Notes: generated by a model not told the origin, from the letters alone. Counted from the stretch's first letter, positions 42,631 through 53,266 are shown. The stretch is DNA of 64,000 nt from Acidicapsa dinghuensis (GCF_025685685.1 NZ_JAGSYH010000004.1:806001-870000); one strand, 5' to 3'. Translations and numbers: made by a program.

Positions 42631-44334
42631 TCACTGGCCCGGCTGGGCTGACTCGACTGGGTCGCCAGGTGGCAATGGAAAGGTATCTGTTACGTACAGG
42701 GTCGCGTCGAGCTGATCCCAGCCATGACCGCGGGAATGAAAATGGCGATACACGCGCAGGTGTTCAGGATGAGCCTTCACTGCGGCTGCGATCTCGCTCC
42801 CCGCATAAGCCAGGACTATATCGACATGCTCGGCGGGGGCTGCTAGCGCCGCTTTGTAATACTGCTTGTCGCTTTCGTTGATCGTGTCGTGGTAGGTCAT
42901 CCCAGCGAGCGGAACGATCATGGAATATGTAGAGGTATCCATCAGTACCAGACCCTTGGGATCAAGCTGGTGTAAATGCCCCATTGCCTCAGAGAGGATC
43001 GCGTTATAGTATCCACGCGCTTCGTAATTCTTCTTGCCTTCTTCATAGACCAGAGGCTTCTCACGCAGCATGAGAGCAAAATTTACTGTCAGCAATGCGA
43101 GAAGAACTGCGACTGCGGGAATACGGTATCGGGGACGATTCGCAGCGAGCCACCGGAATCCCGCTTCCAGCGCGAAGCCGAAGAAGAGCGCAAATCCCGG
43201 CAGCATCTCCATCCCGTAGCGAGTGTTGTACCAGGAGAACGGCTTCCAGACGGGAAGGAAGATCGGCACGGAACCGTAGCTGACGGAATAGTCATAAAAC
43301 GACAGCGGAAGCCAGAGAAAGAGTGTCCATGACCAACTTGCAAGTGCGGCCGGATGCTGAATTGCCCCGGAGTGCCGTTTTGCTTTACGCGCCTGCAGCC
43401 ATCCCCAGACGGTGCCAAGAGCAGCGAGTGTGAAGATGGATTCGCCCCAGCCTAAAGCCGCCACATCCATCTCGGAAGCTTTGGCGTAGTAAACCAGCGA
43501 AATCCAGAGATTATGCCAGCCTGGATGGGGATCGACTGAAGAAGAAGCTGTCCGTTGCTCGATGGCGTAGGCCGAATAGGGACCGCGCATGAAATCCAGC
43601 CAGTCGCCGAAGACAGCAGCGTTATAGATCATCCAACTGACAGGAGCAAGAAGCAACACTACGGATACCGTAATAAACGAAGGACGGAAAAGCTTGCCGC
43701 GCCGGAAGAGGCAAATTGCCATCGCCAGCCATGCACCGAAGCCGAGAATCCAGCCGTCATAGCGCGTGTAGACAGCCGCGACCAGTACGGCGATCAACGA
43801 CCACATTATCCGGCTGGTTCGCTTTTCATCCGCATCCAACGCCTCGTACCATTGCACCATCAGCAGCACCGCCCAAATGAGCTCGCAGAGAAACAGCGGC
43901 TCAGTCATGGCAGTGGTCTGCAGGTAAAGCAGATTGGGATTGCAGGCGAAGAGGATCAGCGCAAGGCTGGAAGATAAAGGCGCCAGCCAGCGGCGGGCGA
44001 GTTTGTAAAGCCCGAGACAAGCCAGCAGATAGCAAGCGGCACTGGGAATGGCAGGACCGAAGCCGCTACGCCACCATGGATCGACAGCAATAAACGGAAC
44101 CAACAGCAAATGCGGCAACGGCAGCCAGACCGAGCCGAGCTGAGTGATTCCCGGTCGATGTGAATCGAAGAGGCGACGCGCGATGTGCATGTGCGCCTCG
44201 GCATCGCCGTAGAGCAGAAATGCGTGGTTTGTCCAACTCCACCAGAGCGCTGTGAGCGAAGCGATCAGTGTCGTGAAAAACACGATGAGAACTTCGCGCC
44301 CGGAGGCTCCGTTGCTGGTTGGAGTATTTGCCAT
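42631..44334 (-). CDS. Membrane glycosyltransferase-like protein (GT39 clan)
   Basis: A 567-residue multi-pass protein with about 11-12 hydrophobic segments. YGDAEAHMHIARRLFDS (about 33-49) is the acidic first loop, and LGSVWLPLPHLLLVPF follows. It differs from the protein at 31.2 kb in having no WDE motif but has the same overall plan. ATG 44334 is chosen from the in-frame starts; no strong ribosome binding site is seen. Acceptor unknown. Confidence 0.75.
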   Translation of the reverse strand: MANTPTSNGASGREVLIVFFTTLIASLTALWWSWTNHAFLLYGDAEAHMHIARRLFDSHRPGITQLGSVWLPLPHLLLVPFIAVDPWWRSGFGPAIPSAACYLLACLGLYKLARRWLAPLSSSLALILFACNPNLLYLQTTAMTEPLFLCELIWAVLLMVQWYEALDADEKRTSRIMWSLIAVLVAAVYTRYDGWILGFGAWLAMAICLFRRGKLFRPSFITVSVVLLLAPVSWMIYNAAVFGDWLDFMRGPYSAYAIEQRTASSSVDPHPGWHNLWISLVYYAKASEMDVAALGWGESIFTLAALGTVWGWLQARKAKRHSGAIQHPAALASWSWTLFLWLPLSFYDYSVSYGSVPIFLPVWKPFSWYNTRYGMEMLPGFALFFGFALEAGFRWLAANRPRYRIPAVAVLLALLTVNFALMLREKPLVYEEGKKNYEARGYYNAILSEAMGHLHQLDPKGLVLMDTSTYSMIVPLAGMTYHDTINESDKQYYKAALAAPAEHVDIVLAYAGSEIAAAVKAHPEHLRVYRHFHSRGHGWDQLDATLYVTDTFPLPPGDPVESAQPGQ

Positions 44335-44389
44335 CACTGGGTGTTTGACGCGGTGCCGCGGCAAGACGGATGTATTGCCGCGCTCTGGA

Positions 44390-45331
44390 TCACGAACGCT
44401 GCGACTCCAGATGCGTCAGTTCGCGGAAGATTGCGAACCGCTCTTCGATTTCGTCACGAGTCAGCTGCTGTAGCCGTCCCGTGCCGAATTGCTCGACAGT
44501 GAATGAGCCCATTACGCCGCCGTAGAACATAGCGCGTTTGAAGACCTCGGGCGTCAGGTCTGGCTGCGAAGCTATGTAACCAAAGAAACCGCCAGCGAAG
44601 CTATCGCCCGCGCCTGTAGGATCGACAACTTCGGCTAATGGCAAAGCCGGGGCGCGAAATGGATGCGGGGCGACGCCGCTGTGGAAGGAGCGTGGGCTGA
44701 AGAAAGCTGTCGCTCCGTACTCGCCGTGTTTTACGACCAGCGACTTCGGCCCCATGGTCAGCACATCATGAGCGGCCTTTACAGGGTTCCGTGTACCAGC
44801 CAACAGCTTCGATTCGGTGTCGTTGATCAACAGTACATCGACGCCTTTGAGCGTTTCCAGCAGGTTGGAGCGATGGTCGTTGATCCAGTAATTCATGGTG
44901 TCGCCGCCTACCAGCTTCACATCCGGCATCTGCTCACGCACGCGTCGTTGCAATACGGGATCAATATTCGCGAGGAACAGATATTCCGAGTCGCGGTATA
45001 CATCGGGAATCTTGGGGTTGAAACTGGCGAAGACATTGAGGTCGGTCTGCAGCGTCTTTGCTTCGTTGAGATTATCGAGGTAGGAGCCCTGCCAGAAGAA
45101 GCTCTTGCCCTCGGCGCGCTCCAAGCCACGCGTATCGATACCGTGCGTGGCAAAGACAGCCTCTTCTTTCTCCGTGAAGTCTTCGCCAACCACTGCGATG
45201 ACACGCACGTCGGTGAAATAGCTAGCTGCGAGTGAAAAATACGTCGCTGCTCCAGCTAGGCAACGGTCGATGCGCCCGGATGGGGTCTCGACCGTATCGA
45301 ACGCAACACTACCTACAACGGTAATTGCCAT
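44390..45331 (-). CDS. PfkB-family carbohydrate/nucleoside kinase
   Basis: A 313-residue ribokinase-fold enzyme. It has GSVAFDTVETPSGRIDRCLAG near the N-terminus, VGGDTMNYWI (about 140), LLINDTESKLL (about 167-177), and the catalytic DPTGAGDSFAGGF (about 238-250) with the anion hole and base Asp. Its gene follows the MTA phosphorylase gene by 14 bp on the same strand, so a nucleoside or pentose from purine or MTA salvage is a likely substrate. Confidence 0.88.
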   Translation of the reverse strand: MAITVVGSVAFDTVETPSGRIDRCLAGAATYFSLAASYFTDVRVIAVVGEDFTEKEEAVFATHGIDTRGLERAEGKSFFWQGSYLDNLNEAKTLQTDLNVFASFNPKIPDVYRDSEYLFLANIDPVLQRRVREQMPDVKLVGGDTMNYWINDHRSNLLETLKGVDVLLINDTESKLLAGTRNPVKAAHDVLTMGPKSLVVKHGEYGATAFFSPRSFHSGVAPHPFRAPALPLAEVVDPTGAGDSFAGGFFGYIASQPDLTPEVFKRAMFYGGVMGSFTVEQFGTGRLQQLTRDEIEERFAIFRELTHLESQRS

Positions 45332-45344
45332 GTAATGTCCTTGC

Positions 45345-46211
45345 TTAAGAGTTAAGATACTTGCCGAAGATCAGCTTCATTTTCTCGCGCGTCGCAGCCG
45401 GAATTGCATCAGGCTGCGTCAGGATTGCGTGTTGCAGTGCGCTGGCGCAGGGACAGGTGCGCTCAGATGGCATGGCTACCACCGCTGCCCGAACCACCTT
45501 GGCCGCATTGGCCGCGTTCTGGTGCAGCACGGCGACGATCTGGTCCACCGTGACATCATCGTGGGCTTCGTGCCAGCAATCGTAATCTGTGACCATGGCG
45601 ACTGTGGCGTAGCAAATCTCAGCCTCGCGGGCGAGCTTTGCCTCTTGCAGGTTCGTCATGCCGATAACATCCGCGCCCCAGCTGCGATACAGGAACGACT
45701 CTGCGCGCGTGGAAAACTGCGGACCTTCCATGCACACATAGGTACCACCCTTCTTTGAAGGGACGCCTCTGGCAGAGCAAGCGTCAGAGGCGACCGAGGC
45801 GACTGTTCCGCACACGGGATCGCCGAAGGCCACGTGACCGACGATGCCGTCGCCGAAAAAGGTCGCGGTACGCAGGAAAGTGCGGTCGATGAACTGATCT
45901 GGAATTACGAAGTCGGTCGGCTTATGTTCTTCCTTGAGCGAGCCAACGGCGGAAAGCGACAGGATTCTCTCGACCCCGAGCATCTTCATGGCATAAATAT
46001 TCGCCCGGAAAGGTAACTCGGATGGCAACAAGCGGTGTCCGCGGCCATGACGCGCCAGAAATGCTACTTTTTTCCCCTCAAGGGTGCCCAGAACGAAACT
46101 ATCGGAAGGGTCTCCGAAGGGCGTAGTCAGTTTTTTTTCATGGACATCCGTAAGACCGGGCATAGAATAAAGCCCACTACCTCCAATGATTCCGATCGCT
46201 GCTTCCTGCAA
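45345..46211 (-). CDS. mtnP: S-methyl-5'-thioadenosine phosphorylase
   Basis: A 288-residue purine/MTA phosphorylase that clears the MTA made in polyamine synthesis. I place the start at TTG 46211 ([11 protein letters not shown]) with GGGAG 7-8 bases upstream; the longer frame adds 49 unlikely residues. GIIGGSGLY begins at about 7, [20 protein letters not shown] at about 51-70, [18 protein letters not shown] (about 165-182) and [20 protein letters not shown] (about 193-212) match the family. It precedes the PfkB kinase gene. Confidence 0.92.
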   Translation of the reverse strand: MQEAAIGIIGGSGLYSMPGLTDVHEKKLTTPFGDPSDSFVLGTLEGKKVAFLARHGRGHRLLPSELPFRANIYAMKMLGVERILSLSAVGSLKEEHKPTDFVIPDQFIDRTFLRTATFFGDGIVGHVAFGDPVCGTVASVASDACSARGVPSKKGGTYVCMEGPQFSTRAESFLYRSWGADVIGMTNLQEAKLAREAEICYATVAMVTDYDCWHEAHDDVTVDQIVAVLHQNAANAAKVVRAAVVAMPSERTCPCASALQHAILTQPDAIPAATREKMKLIFGKYLNS

Positions 46212-46573
46212 ACAGAGCTCCCACCGCGAAGCCCACGTGGGGCAATTCGCGCTTCTGAATAAGTTCCGACAGCTTAGTATACTGATGCCGGTTACCAACA
46301 CATTGCACCGGATCAGGGGATTTGTTCCTCCAATACCGACGGCGGAACAATCTATCACCTCACGTTTGCAGGCTGCGTTTGGCGGTCATTTGTGTTTTCA
46401 CGGAAGGGCGACACGCTAGATATGCGGAACCGGTGCAAGCCGACGGCAGGTGTGCGGACGCGATCAGCTCTGCAATCACATACCCTTCTGCAGCCACCGC
46501 TACTATGTTCCACTACAGGACACGTGAGCAGCACTGCGAAGCGCGAGCTGCAAGAAGGTGAAGGCGCTTAAAT

Positions 46574-48157
46574 ATGCTCGTCTTCCGCCAGCTTCGCCGC
46601 TTCGACCGCTACTGGCTCGCACCTCTTGCAATCGTGCTCGGCATCGCGGCAGGGCTCCTGGTGGGCCGTGAATCGATCCTTATTTCAACCGGTGCGCGGC
46701 TTTATGACTATGCCAATCGATTGCTGCATCATGAGGAGGCCATAAGCGCCGAGACGGTGCAGGTTGCAAAGGATGCGAACGCTTCTCCTTACCTGCCATG
46801 TTCGCCTGACGACATCACCCTCTTGCGGCGTATTACCTTTCAGGCCCGGTTCATCAAAGATGCAGGGCGCATGGTAGATGGGGCATTTCTATGCTCGGCA
46901 ACGGTAGGTAAACTGCCAGCGCCAATTTCCATGCCGGTTCCCGATCTCGTGTTGCCCAGCGGAGATCATATTTACAACAGCCTTCCATTAATGGTTCCCG
47001 CAGGCGACAGAGCCGATGTTGCGGTTTCTGGCAATGCGGACATGGTGATAGGCCCCGATATCTTCCTCGATTACCCTCAGTCGCCGATCCACTATGCCGT
47101 GGGCATTATCGGCCCGTCTCCTGACGAACCATCGAGTGAAATCCTTCGTGCAGGCGTTGCTCATTTCGGAACGTTGCCAAAGGGCATTCTGAAAACAAAC
47201 AAGACGGTGCGCGACCACGGATCTTTGTATCGTTCTTCGTGTTCGAGTCAATATCCCGACTGCGCTGTCGCATACATGTCTCTCGACGAGGTTTGGCAAC
47301 AGAATCAAGCCCTTCTCAGTGGATTCGTTGTTTCAGGCGGCATTGCTGGCCTGAGTTGTGCCGTTGGGCTTCTGATCGTGGGCCGCAAACGACGCAGCCA
47401 TACAAATCAGCTCCGGCGCGCAATCCTGATGGATAGTCTTTCGGTCGTATATCAGCCAATTGTAGAGATGCGGTCGCGACGCATCGTAGGAGCCGAAGCG
47501 CTGGCGCGATGGACCGATGAAGAGGGCGACAGTATCCGCCCCGAGACGATCATTGAACTTGCCGAAGCCGAAGGGTTTGTCAGTGAAATCACACGGTTTG
47601 TGCTTACGCGAGCGATCACAGAGATACAATCCATCTTTGACATCGATCCAGAGTTTCGGCTGAATATCAATTTAGCCCCTTCCGATCTTGCGGACCCGCG
47701 GTTGCTCTTGCTGCTTGATGAGTGTATCGACGGCCAGCGAGTGCGGCCCTCAAATATTGCGTTCGAACTGCCCGAGCGAGCTACCTCCAATCGTGAAACA
47801 GCGATCGGTGCAATCCGCCGATTGCGCGATCGCGGGCACGCTACCTTCATCGACGACTTCGGAACCGGGTATTCCAATCTCGCGTATCTGACAGAACTGC
47901 ATGTCGACGGCATTAAAATCAATCGCTCATTTATAGCCACCATCGGCACGGAAGCAGTCACCGCGTCCATTGTGCCGCAAATTCTCGGGGTAGCCAAAGC
48001 GTTGAGTCTGAAAGTAGTAGTGCAAGGGATCGAACGCGAGGACCAGGCAATATATTTTTCTGGAGAAGACAGGAGCATCCTCGGCCAGGGATGGTTCTTT
48101 GGCCTTCCTGTGCCGGCAAGAGGGTTGATCTATCTGTGTATGGAGAAGTCGGAATGA
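46574..48157 (+). CDS. CSS-motif EAL c-di-GMP phosphodiesterase (tandem copy 1)
   Basis: A 527-residue inner-membrane protein. One N-terminal membrane segment is followed by a periplasmic CSS-motif domain with CSPDDITLLRR and CSATVGKL, and a second membrane segment at about 250-270. The cytoplasmic EAL domain (about 285-520) has VYQPIVEMRSRRIVGAEALARW, NINLAPSDL and DDFGTGYSNLAYL; the EAL signature and metal ligands are present, so it should break c-di-GMP. In related proteins the periplasmic cysteines sense redox state. The stop overlaps the next gene by 4 bases. Confidence 0.9.
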   Translation: MLVFRQLRRFDRYWLAPLAIVLGIAAGLLVGRESILISTGARLYDYANRLLHHEEAISAETVQVAKDANASPYLPCSPDDITLLRRITFQARFIKDAGRMVDGAFLCSATVGKLPAPISMPVPDLVLPSGDHIYNSLPLMVPAGDRADVAVSGNADMVIGPDIFLDYPQSPIHYAVGIIGPSPDEPSSEILRAGVAHFGTLPKGILKTNKTVRDHGSLYRSSCSSQYPDCAVAYMSLDEVWQQNQALLSGFVVSGGIAGLSCAVGLLIVGRKRRSHTNQLRRAILMDSLSVVYQPIVEMRSRRIVGAEALARWTDEEGDSIRPETIIELAEAEGFVSEITRFVLTRAITEIQSIFDIDPEFRLNINLAPSDLADPRLLLLLDECIDGQRVRPSNIAFELPERATSNRETAIGAIRRLRDRGHATFIDDFGTGYSNLAYLTELHVDGIKINRSFIATIGTEAVTASIVPQILGVAKALSLKVVVQGIEREDQAIYFSGEDRSILGQGWFFGLPVPARGLIYLCMEKSE

Positions 48158-49731
48158 GGATGACTGCAAACCACCGAATTCCGATCGCGATACGAAGTCT
48201 GGCTGTGCTTTGTGCTTGCACCGTCACAGGGCTTGTTGTGGGCGGTCTGGTAGCTTACCAATCCACTGAGCTGAAACTCGATCACTATGGACGCCAGTTG
48301 ATAGCGTACGCTGAGGCCTACAACAGCGAAATCATCACAACTTTGGATGAAGTTAACGCATCACCTCACCCATTTTGCTCCGATCAGGACATCAACCGTC
48401 TCCGGGAGCTTGTGTATCACGGACACATCGTGAAGGAGATAGGCCGGGTCCGCAACAACATGCTCTATTGCACCTCAGTCAATGGCCGGCTCGATCATCC
48501 GATACAGGAGACTCCCGCCGATCTCGTCACTCCCTCAGGAAAAAGTATCTGGCTAAACAAGTCACTTTATTCCGTTCCCGGAATGAGGGGTGACATCACG
48601 CAATACGGTGAAGCGGACTTTATTGCGGCGCAGAATGCCTTTGGCGATCTTCGGGAAGATCCCATGGGATACACGACAACGTTGGCAAATCATGTCACGG
48701 GTAAGGTGCTCCCGACAGCCGGCGATCCTCTGAAGCTGACCAATCAGGAAGTCCTTGCGGAGCGCGAGCTATTGCGTGGCGACACCTTTTACGTCGCTCG
48801 TTGTTCCGAGCGATTTGCCCCATGTATGGTCACGAGCATCACGCTCCATAAAGCCTGGCTGATGAATAGTTCACTCATCGGGGGGTTTGCTCTTATTGGA
48901 GTTTTGGCGGGTGTAGTTTTTGCCTCGATGAATCTGTTGCATTGGAACGATCGCAGCCTTCAGGCTCAGTTACGCCGCGCGCTGCGTTACAACCAGATCA
49001 CGGTTGTCTATCAACCAATTGTTGAGATCAAAACGGGGAAGATCGTTGGAGCAGAAGCTCTGGCGCGATGGATAGACGAAGACGGCAACTATGTGCGACC
49101 GGATGTCTTTGTGTCTGCGGCGGAAGAACTCGGTATCATCGGAAAACTGACACGCGTTGTGCTGGATTGCGTGGTCACTGAGCTTGGCGAGCATCTCCGA
49201 TCTCATCCGCAATTTTATATCAGTGTAAATATCGCCGCAGCGGATCTTGCAGATCCTCAGTTTCTACCAGCGCTCGAAAATGTACTGCGCACGCATGACA
49301 TAGCCACCAGAAGCATCAATCTCGAATTGACCGAACGATCGACCGCTGACCATCACATGGCTATCTCGGCAATTCATAAGCTGCGTGAGCGCGGCCATCA
49401 GTTTTTCATCGATGACTTCGGCACCGGCTATTCAAGCCTCTCCTACCTGAATCAACTCGCCGTGGATGCGATCAAAATCGATCGTGCATTTACCGACGCC
49501 ATCGGCACAGGATCGTTGACAGCAGCCATTGTGCCGCAGATTCTTTCCATGGCCGCCACACTGGGCGTAACGGTAGTGGTGGAAGGCGTGGAACGTGCTG
49601 AGCAATCAGCTTATTTTGCTGCTTTACAGCAGCATATCCTTGCACAGGGATGGCATTTCGGCGAAGCCATCCCGGCCAAAGACCTTATGCGGCTTTTCGA
49701 GAGCCGAGAAGCAGAAAAGCTGTTAGCGTAA
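48154..49731 (+). CDS. CSS-motif EAL c-di-GMP phosphodiesterase (tandem copy 2)
   Basis: A 525-residue paralogue of the upstream protein. ATG 48154 overlaps the preceding stop (ATGA). It has the same plan: membrane segment, periplasmic CSS domain (CSDQDINRLREL, CTSVNGRL), second membrane segment near 250, EAL domain with GAEALARWIDEDG, NIAAADLADP, ELTERS and DDFGTGYSSLSYL. The EAL catalytic residues appear intact. The pair probably arose by duplication and may form heterodimers. Confidence 0.9.
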   Translation: MRMTANHRIPIAIRSLAVLCACTVTGLVVGGLVAYQSTELKLDHYGRQLIAYAEAYNSEIITTLDEVNASPHPFCSDQDINRLRELVYHGHIVKEIGRVRNNMLYCTSVNGRLDHPIQETPADLVTPSGKSIWLNKSLYSVPGMRGDITQYGEADFIAAQNAFGDLREDPMGYTTTLANHVTGKVLPTAGDPLKLTNQEVLAERELLRGDTFYVARCSERFAPCMVTSITLHKAWLMNSSLIGGFALIGVLAGVVFASMNLLHWNDRSLQAQLRRALRYNQITVVYQPIVEIKTGKIVGAEALARWIDEDGNYVRPDVFVSAAEELGIIGKLTRVVLDCVVTELGEHLRSHPQFYISVNIAAADLADPQFLPALENVLRTHDIATRSINLELTERSTADHHMAISAIHKLRERGHQFFIDDFGTGYSSLSYLNQLAVDAIKIDRAFTDAIGTGSLTAAIVPQILSMAATLGVTVVVEGVERAEQSAYFAALQQHILAQGWHFGEAIPAKDLMRLFESREAEKLLA

Positions 49732-51267
49732 CAATGCCGCACGCATGATGCCGCAAGAGTGAAGGAAACTGATGGTGCTCTGCGACAGGGTGTGGCCCGG
49801 GATCGATAGCCTCGCCGTACGAATCTCGCCAGTACCCTGAATGCCAATAAGCATGTCAGCCAGCTTGCGCGCCGTGGACAGATCGAAGCTTTCAGAGACG
49901 AAGACGAAACGGTCTCGAACCGTGATAACTACCGGTCCCTCATTGGTTGAGTAGATGATTTCCTGGCCGCCTCCGGAATCGGGCTGAGCATCTGCGGTAT
50001 CGAGCTTGACACCTGAGTACGTGCGGCCAATCTCCTCGCCGTATATCCGGGCGAAAGCTTCAGCGGCGCGAGGGCTCTTCCACGCTGAGAGGTAAAAGAG
50101 CGCCACGGAGTTGGTAGAGGCCTGTTCGGCTGCTGTCTTTGCGCTAAGTTTCTGCCCGGCCCAGTAAATGCCACCATCCCAAGCGGGCGTCAGATCTCGC
50201 GCGGCGCCTTCACCACCATAGATCGTAGCCAGGATGCGAAGATCGAGCTGGCCCACCTGGCCGATGTCGTACGCCCGGTAGGTTTTATCGACGAGGGGAT
50301 GAATGTCGGGCATTACGAGAATTGGAGAAGGTTTCTGCTGCTCGTAGTTGCGTGGGTTCATCACCTCCCAGCTGGATGACGGCGGACGGTCGAGTACGCC
50401 CGCAAAGGCAGCCTGTTTACCTTTATCCATCCAGACGTCCTGCTCAAAACTTAGGCCCTCTTTGTATGGAAAAAGCAGGGATTCGCTCAACAGAAGGGGT
50501 GCGCGGGCAAGTACGGGAGAGTCATCGGTGGAGGCCGAGGTCATGCTGTTGATCTGATCCAGAATTTCCGGATCCTTCACCAGGCTCTTGCCCAGGGGTT
50601 TAAGCGAGTAGTCCACAAAAACCGCCATCGCCTGGCCCTCAAGCGCCGCCGTGCGGGCAGTGTCCAACTCATCTTTGGCCAAGTGATCGTTGTCCTGCGC
50701 AACAGTATGCGAGGGATTATCTGGAGTCTGGTTGTTCCATTTCTCCAGATCGGTGTGTTGATCCTGCAACGCGTGGGTCAGCTCATGAACCAGCACAGGC
50801 TTCTGAGTTTCCGGATCGACCCAGTCGAGCATGTACACCGTCTTCGTCTTTGAATCGTAATAGCCGGCGATTTGTTCCTTGAGGAGAGCAAGCATAAACG
50901 GCTTCAGGTTGAAGTCGCGATCGAGAAGACCAAATTTCTTGAGAACGATTTCGCCGCGCTGCATACGCTTGGCGTCCTCATCGTCGTTCATCTTGTCGAG
51001 GAGGTACTTTTCGACATCGGCGCGGGTAGTCAGAGTGCGCTTAACCTCATGTTTGATGGGTAATCCCGTATCGTCGGAGGCAAAATGCAAAAGCTCATCG
51101 ACACTCTGGAAGAGTTGCTTGGCTTGATCGGGAGTAATGTGGGTTTCCGTCTGCGGCTTCTCTGATTTCTGGCCGTTATCCGTATTCGGTGAACCCGACG
51201 GAGTGATTTGCGCAGCGGCGAATACGACCGAAAGGCCCAGCACGGCGAGTACGCCGATGTTGCGCAT
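49723..51267 (-). CDS. Exported protein with zinc-peptidase HExxH-like motif
   Basis: About 514 residues. It starts MRNIGVLAVL with a short signal peptide ending near AAAQ; an upstream in-frame start at 51339 is possible. QKPVLVHELTHALQDQH (about 165-181) is an HExxH metal-binding motif, and IAGYYDSKTKTVYMLDW lies before it. The C-terminal part has repeated beta/alpha sequence with DRFVFVSESFDL. Probably a periplasmic metallopeptidase-like protein; the substrate and family name are unknown to me. Confidence 0.75.
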   Translation of the reverse strand: MRNIGVLAVLGLSVVFAAAQITPSGSPNTDNGQKSEKPQTETHITPDQAKQLFQSVDELLHFASDDTGLPIKHEVKRTLTTRADVEKYLLDKMNDDEDAKRMQRGEIVLKKFGLLDRDFNLKPFMLALLKEQIAGYYDSKTKTVYMLDWVDPETQKPVLVHELTHALQDQHTDLEKWNNQTPDNPSHTVAQDNDHLAKDELDTARTAALEGQAMAVFVDYSLKPLGKSLVKDPEILDQINSMTSASTDDSPVLARAPLLLSESLLFPYKEGLSFEQDVWMDKGKQAAFAGVLDRPPSSSWEVMNPRNYEQQKPSPILVMPDIHPLVDKTYRAYDIGQVGQLDLRILATIYGGEGAARDLTPAWDGGIYWAGQKLSAKTAAEQASTNSVALFYLSAWKSPRAAEAFARIYGEEIGRTYSGVKLDTADAQPDSGGGQEIIYSTNEGPVVITVRDRFVFVSESFDLSTARKLADMLIGIQGTGEIRTARLSIPGHTLSQSTISFLHSCGIMRAALLR

Positions 51268-51486
51268 ACCGCTGTTTAGCGCGCGACCCGTAGCGGCATC
51301 CGTATGCCCGACTTCACGTTCCAATCTGCTGCCGATCATTTAGGTTTCCCGACCTTCCGTCTGAACTCAAATGCGGCACCTGGATGCCTGCCGCCGATTG
51401 CATGCCTTATGCCGCAATATACCCCAAGCTATAATCAAACCTGGTACAAAGCCATTATTGGAAGCTTTTGTACCCGCGAGACCGGC

Positions 51487-52614
51487 ATGACGCAACTAAT
51501 TGAAACTAAAGCAACTCCGTTGGCCGACTTTCTCGCCGGAGCTGCATTTTCTTCACCGCCGCAGCTTCAGAGCTACCTGGGCGCACTCACCCCACAGCAG
51601 TTAGACGCTATCGGAAATGAAACCGCAGCACTTCTATTCGACGCTGCGGTACACGATCTCGGGTGGCTCCGCCGTATCGAGGTACGCGGCGAAGATCGCT
51701 TCCGTTGGTTGAGCGGCATGGTCACGAATGCCGTTGAAACATTGCCACAAGACGGCGGAGCCTACAATTTCATCCTCAACGCGCAGGGACGGATTCAGGG
51801 CGATGCCTGGGTTTGGCGCAATGGCGACTCGCTGGAGCTTGAGCTAACCGCCGCGCAGTCGCCCGCGCTTCTTGAGCATTTCGACCGCTACATCATCATG
51901 GATGATGTAGAACTGGCTCCGATGGAAGGACAATCGGCGCTGGGGTTGACCGGCCCTGATTCCGCACGGATTCTCAGTGTTCTCGGACTTACCGCCCAAG
52001 TATCAGTGATGACCTGGATACGAGGTATTGCGGCCGGAATAGAAGTTCAGATCCGGCGCACGTACGGCACGACGGTTCCCCATTACGAGCTGTGGGTAGC
52101 CACCGAGGCGATTCCGCGACTATGGTCTGCTCTGCACAACGCTGGAGCAGCGTTTGCTGGCACAGAGGCTCTTGAGACGTTGCGCATTGTGGAAGGAATT
52201 CCAGCGTATGAAGTCGATATCGAAAGCCGCGATCTGGTACAGGAGACATCTCAAATCCGCGCGCTGAACTTCGCTAAGGGTTGTTATTTGGGGCAGGAGA
52301 TCGTGGAGCGCGTACGCTCCCGCGGTCAAGTACACCGGCATCTGCGCTCTCTTGAGCTGAACCTGGACGATGCGGACTCCCTTCCGGTCAAAGGCACGGA
52401 ACTGCGGATCGCGGGAAGTGGAACCGACGCGAAATCAGTTGGAACAATCACCAGCGCCGCCGCCTTGCATCTTAAAGGCAGTTCGCGCATCTTTGCCATT
52501 GCCATGCTGCGCGCCGAAGCGGAAGTGGGCAATAAAACACTTGAATTTGCCAATGGAGCTGCCCTCATCCTGGATGGCACACCGAAACTGCGCAATGAGA
52601 TTGAAATTCGTTAG
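51487..52614 (+). CDS. ygfZ: Folate-binding YgfZ protein
   Basis: A 375-residue protein related to GcvT aminomethyltransferase that uses folate to support iron-sulfur enzymes. The hallmark KGCYLGQEIVERVRSRGQVH is at about 258-277. I place the start at ATG 51487 (MTQLIETK); the frame extends 61 codons upstream but overlaps the divergent gene. It is followed 9 bp later by a DUF1844 protein gene. Confidence 0.9.
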   Translation: MTQLIETKATPLADFLAGAAFSSPPQLQSYLGALTPQQLDAIGNETAALLFDAAVHDLGWLRRIEVRGEDRFRWLSGMVTNAVETLPQDGGAYNFILNAQGRIQGDAWVWRNGDSLELELTAAQSPALLEHFDRYIIMDDVELAPMEGQSALGLTGPDSARILSVLGLTAQVSVMTWIRGIAAGIEVQIRRTYGTTVPHYELWVATEAIPRLWSALHNAGAAFAGTEALETLRIVEGIPAYEVDIESRDLVQETSQIRALNFAKGCYLGQEIVERVRSRGQVHRHLRSLELNLDDADSLPVKGTELRIAGSGTDAKSVGTITSAAALHLKGSSRIFAIAMLRAEAEVGNKTLEFANGAALILDGTPKLRNEIEIR

Positions 52615-52623
52615 AGAGACGGT

Positions 52624-53262
52624 ATGAGCGATACACCAAAATTTACGGTCGTTGACCGGCGCAAGTTTCGCGCCGATGACGACGCTGCCCCCGCTGCTGA
52701 AATAGCCGCCACGCCTGAACAAAAACCTGCCACACCGCCAGCAGCAGCTTCCTCTTCAGGACCACGGCTGGTAGAGCGCATTCCACAGACACCAGTTAAG
52801 GCGGAAGAGCCTGTTGATTCAGACCCGGTGTTGGTGACGCCTGAAGCGGAAGAAGAACAATCACCGCTTGGGCCGACCGAGGAGGAAATCAGCCAGTTGA
52901 AGGATGACTACAGCCGCGCTGCCGACCGAATCGATGACCTGATCCGCGCTCAGAATCCTGGCGCGCCTGCCCCCGAAAAGATCGGCTTTGAACATCTGGT
53001 ACAGCAGCTTTATCTGTCCGCACTGATGCAGATGGGCGCAGGCACTCCGGAGGGCCAAAGGCCACGTGTCGATATTCTCGGCGCACGCCAAACAATCGAT
53101 CTGCTCGGAGTGCTGGAGTCAAAATGCAAAGGTAATCTGACTGCAGAAGAGGCTCGCAGTCTCGAGGTAGTGCTGTTTGAGCTACGTGCAACCTTCCTTG
53201 AGCTGACGCGGATGATCTCGGCACAACCGCTGCCCCCACCTCCAGGTGGGGTGAAGCGCTAA
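52624..53262 (+). CDS. DUF1844 protein
   Basis: A 212-residue protein: an Ala/Pro/Glu-rich N-terminus of about 110 residues, then DUF1844 (FEHLVQQLYLSALMQMGAG, RPRVDILGARQTIDLLGVLE, NLTAEEARSLEVVLFELRATF). Function unknown, common in Acidobacteria and Planctomycetes. Lies 9 bp after ygfZ and 4 bp before an MBL hydrolase gene. Confidence 0.85.
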   Translation: MSDTPKFTVVDRRKFRADDDAAPAAEIAATPEQKPATPPAAASSSGPRLVERIPQTPVKAEEPVDSDPVLVTPEAEEEQSPLGPTEEEISQLKDDYSRAADRIDDLIRAQNPGAPAPEKIGFEHLVQQLYLSALMQMGAGTPEGQRPRVDILGARQTIDLLGVLESKCKGNLTAEEARSLEVVLFELRATFLELTRMISAQPLPPPPGGVKR

Positions 53263-53266
53263 TCGG

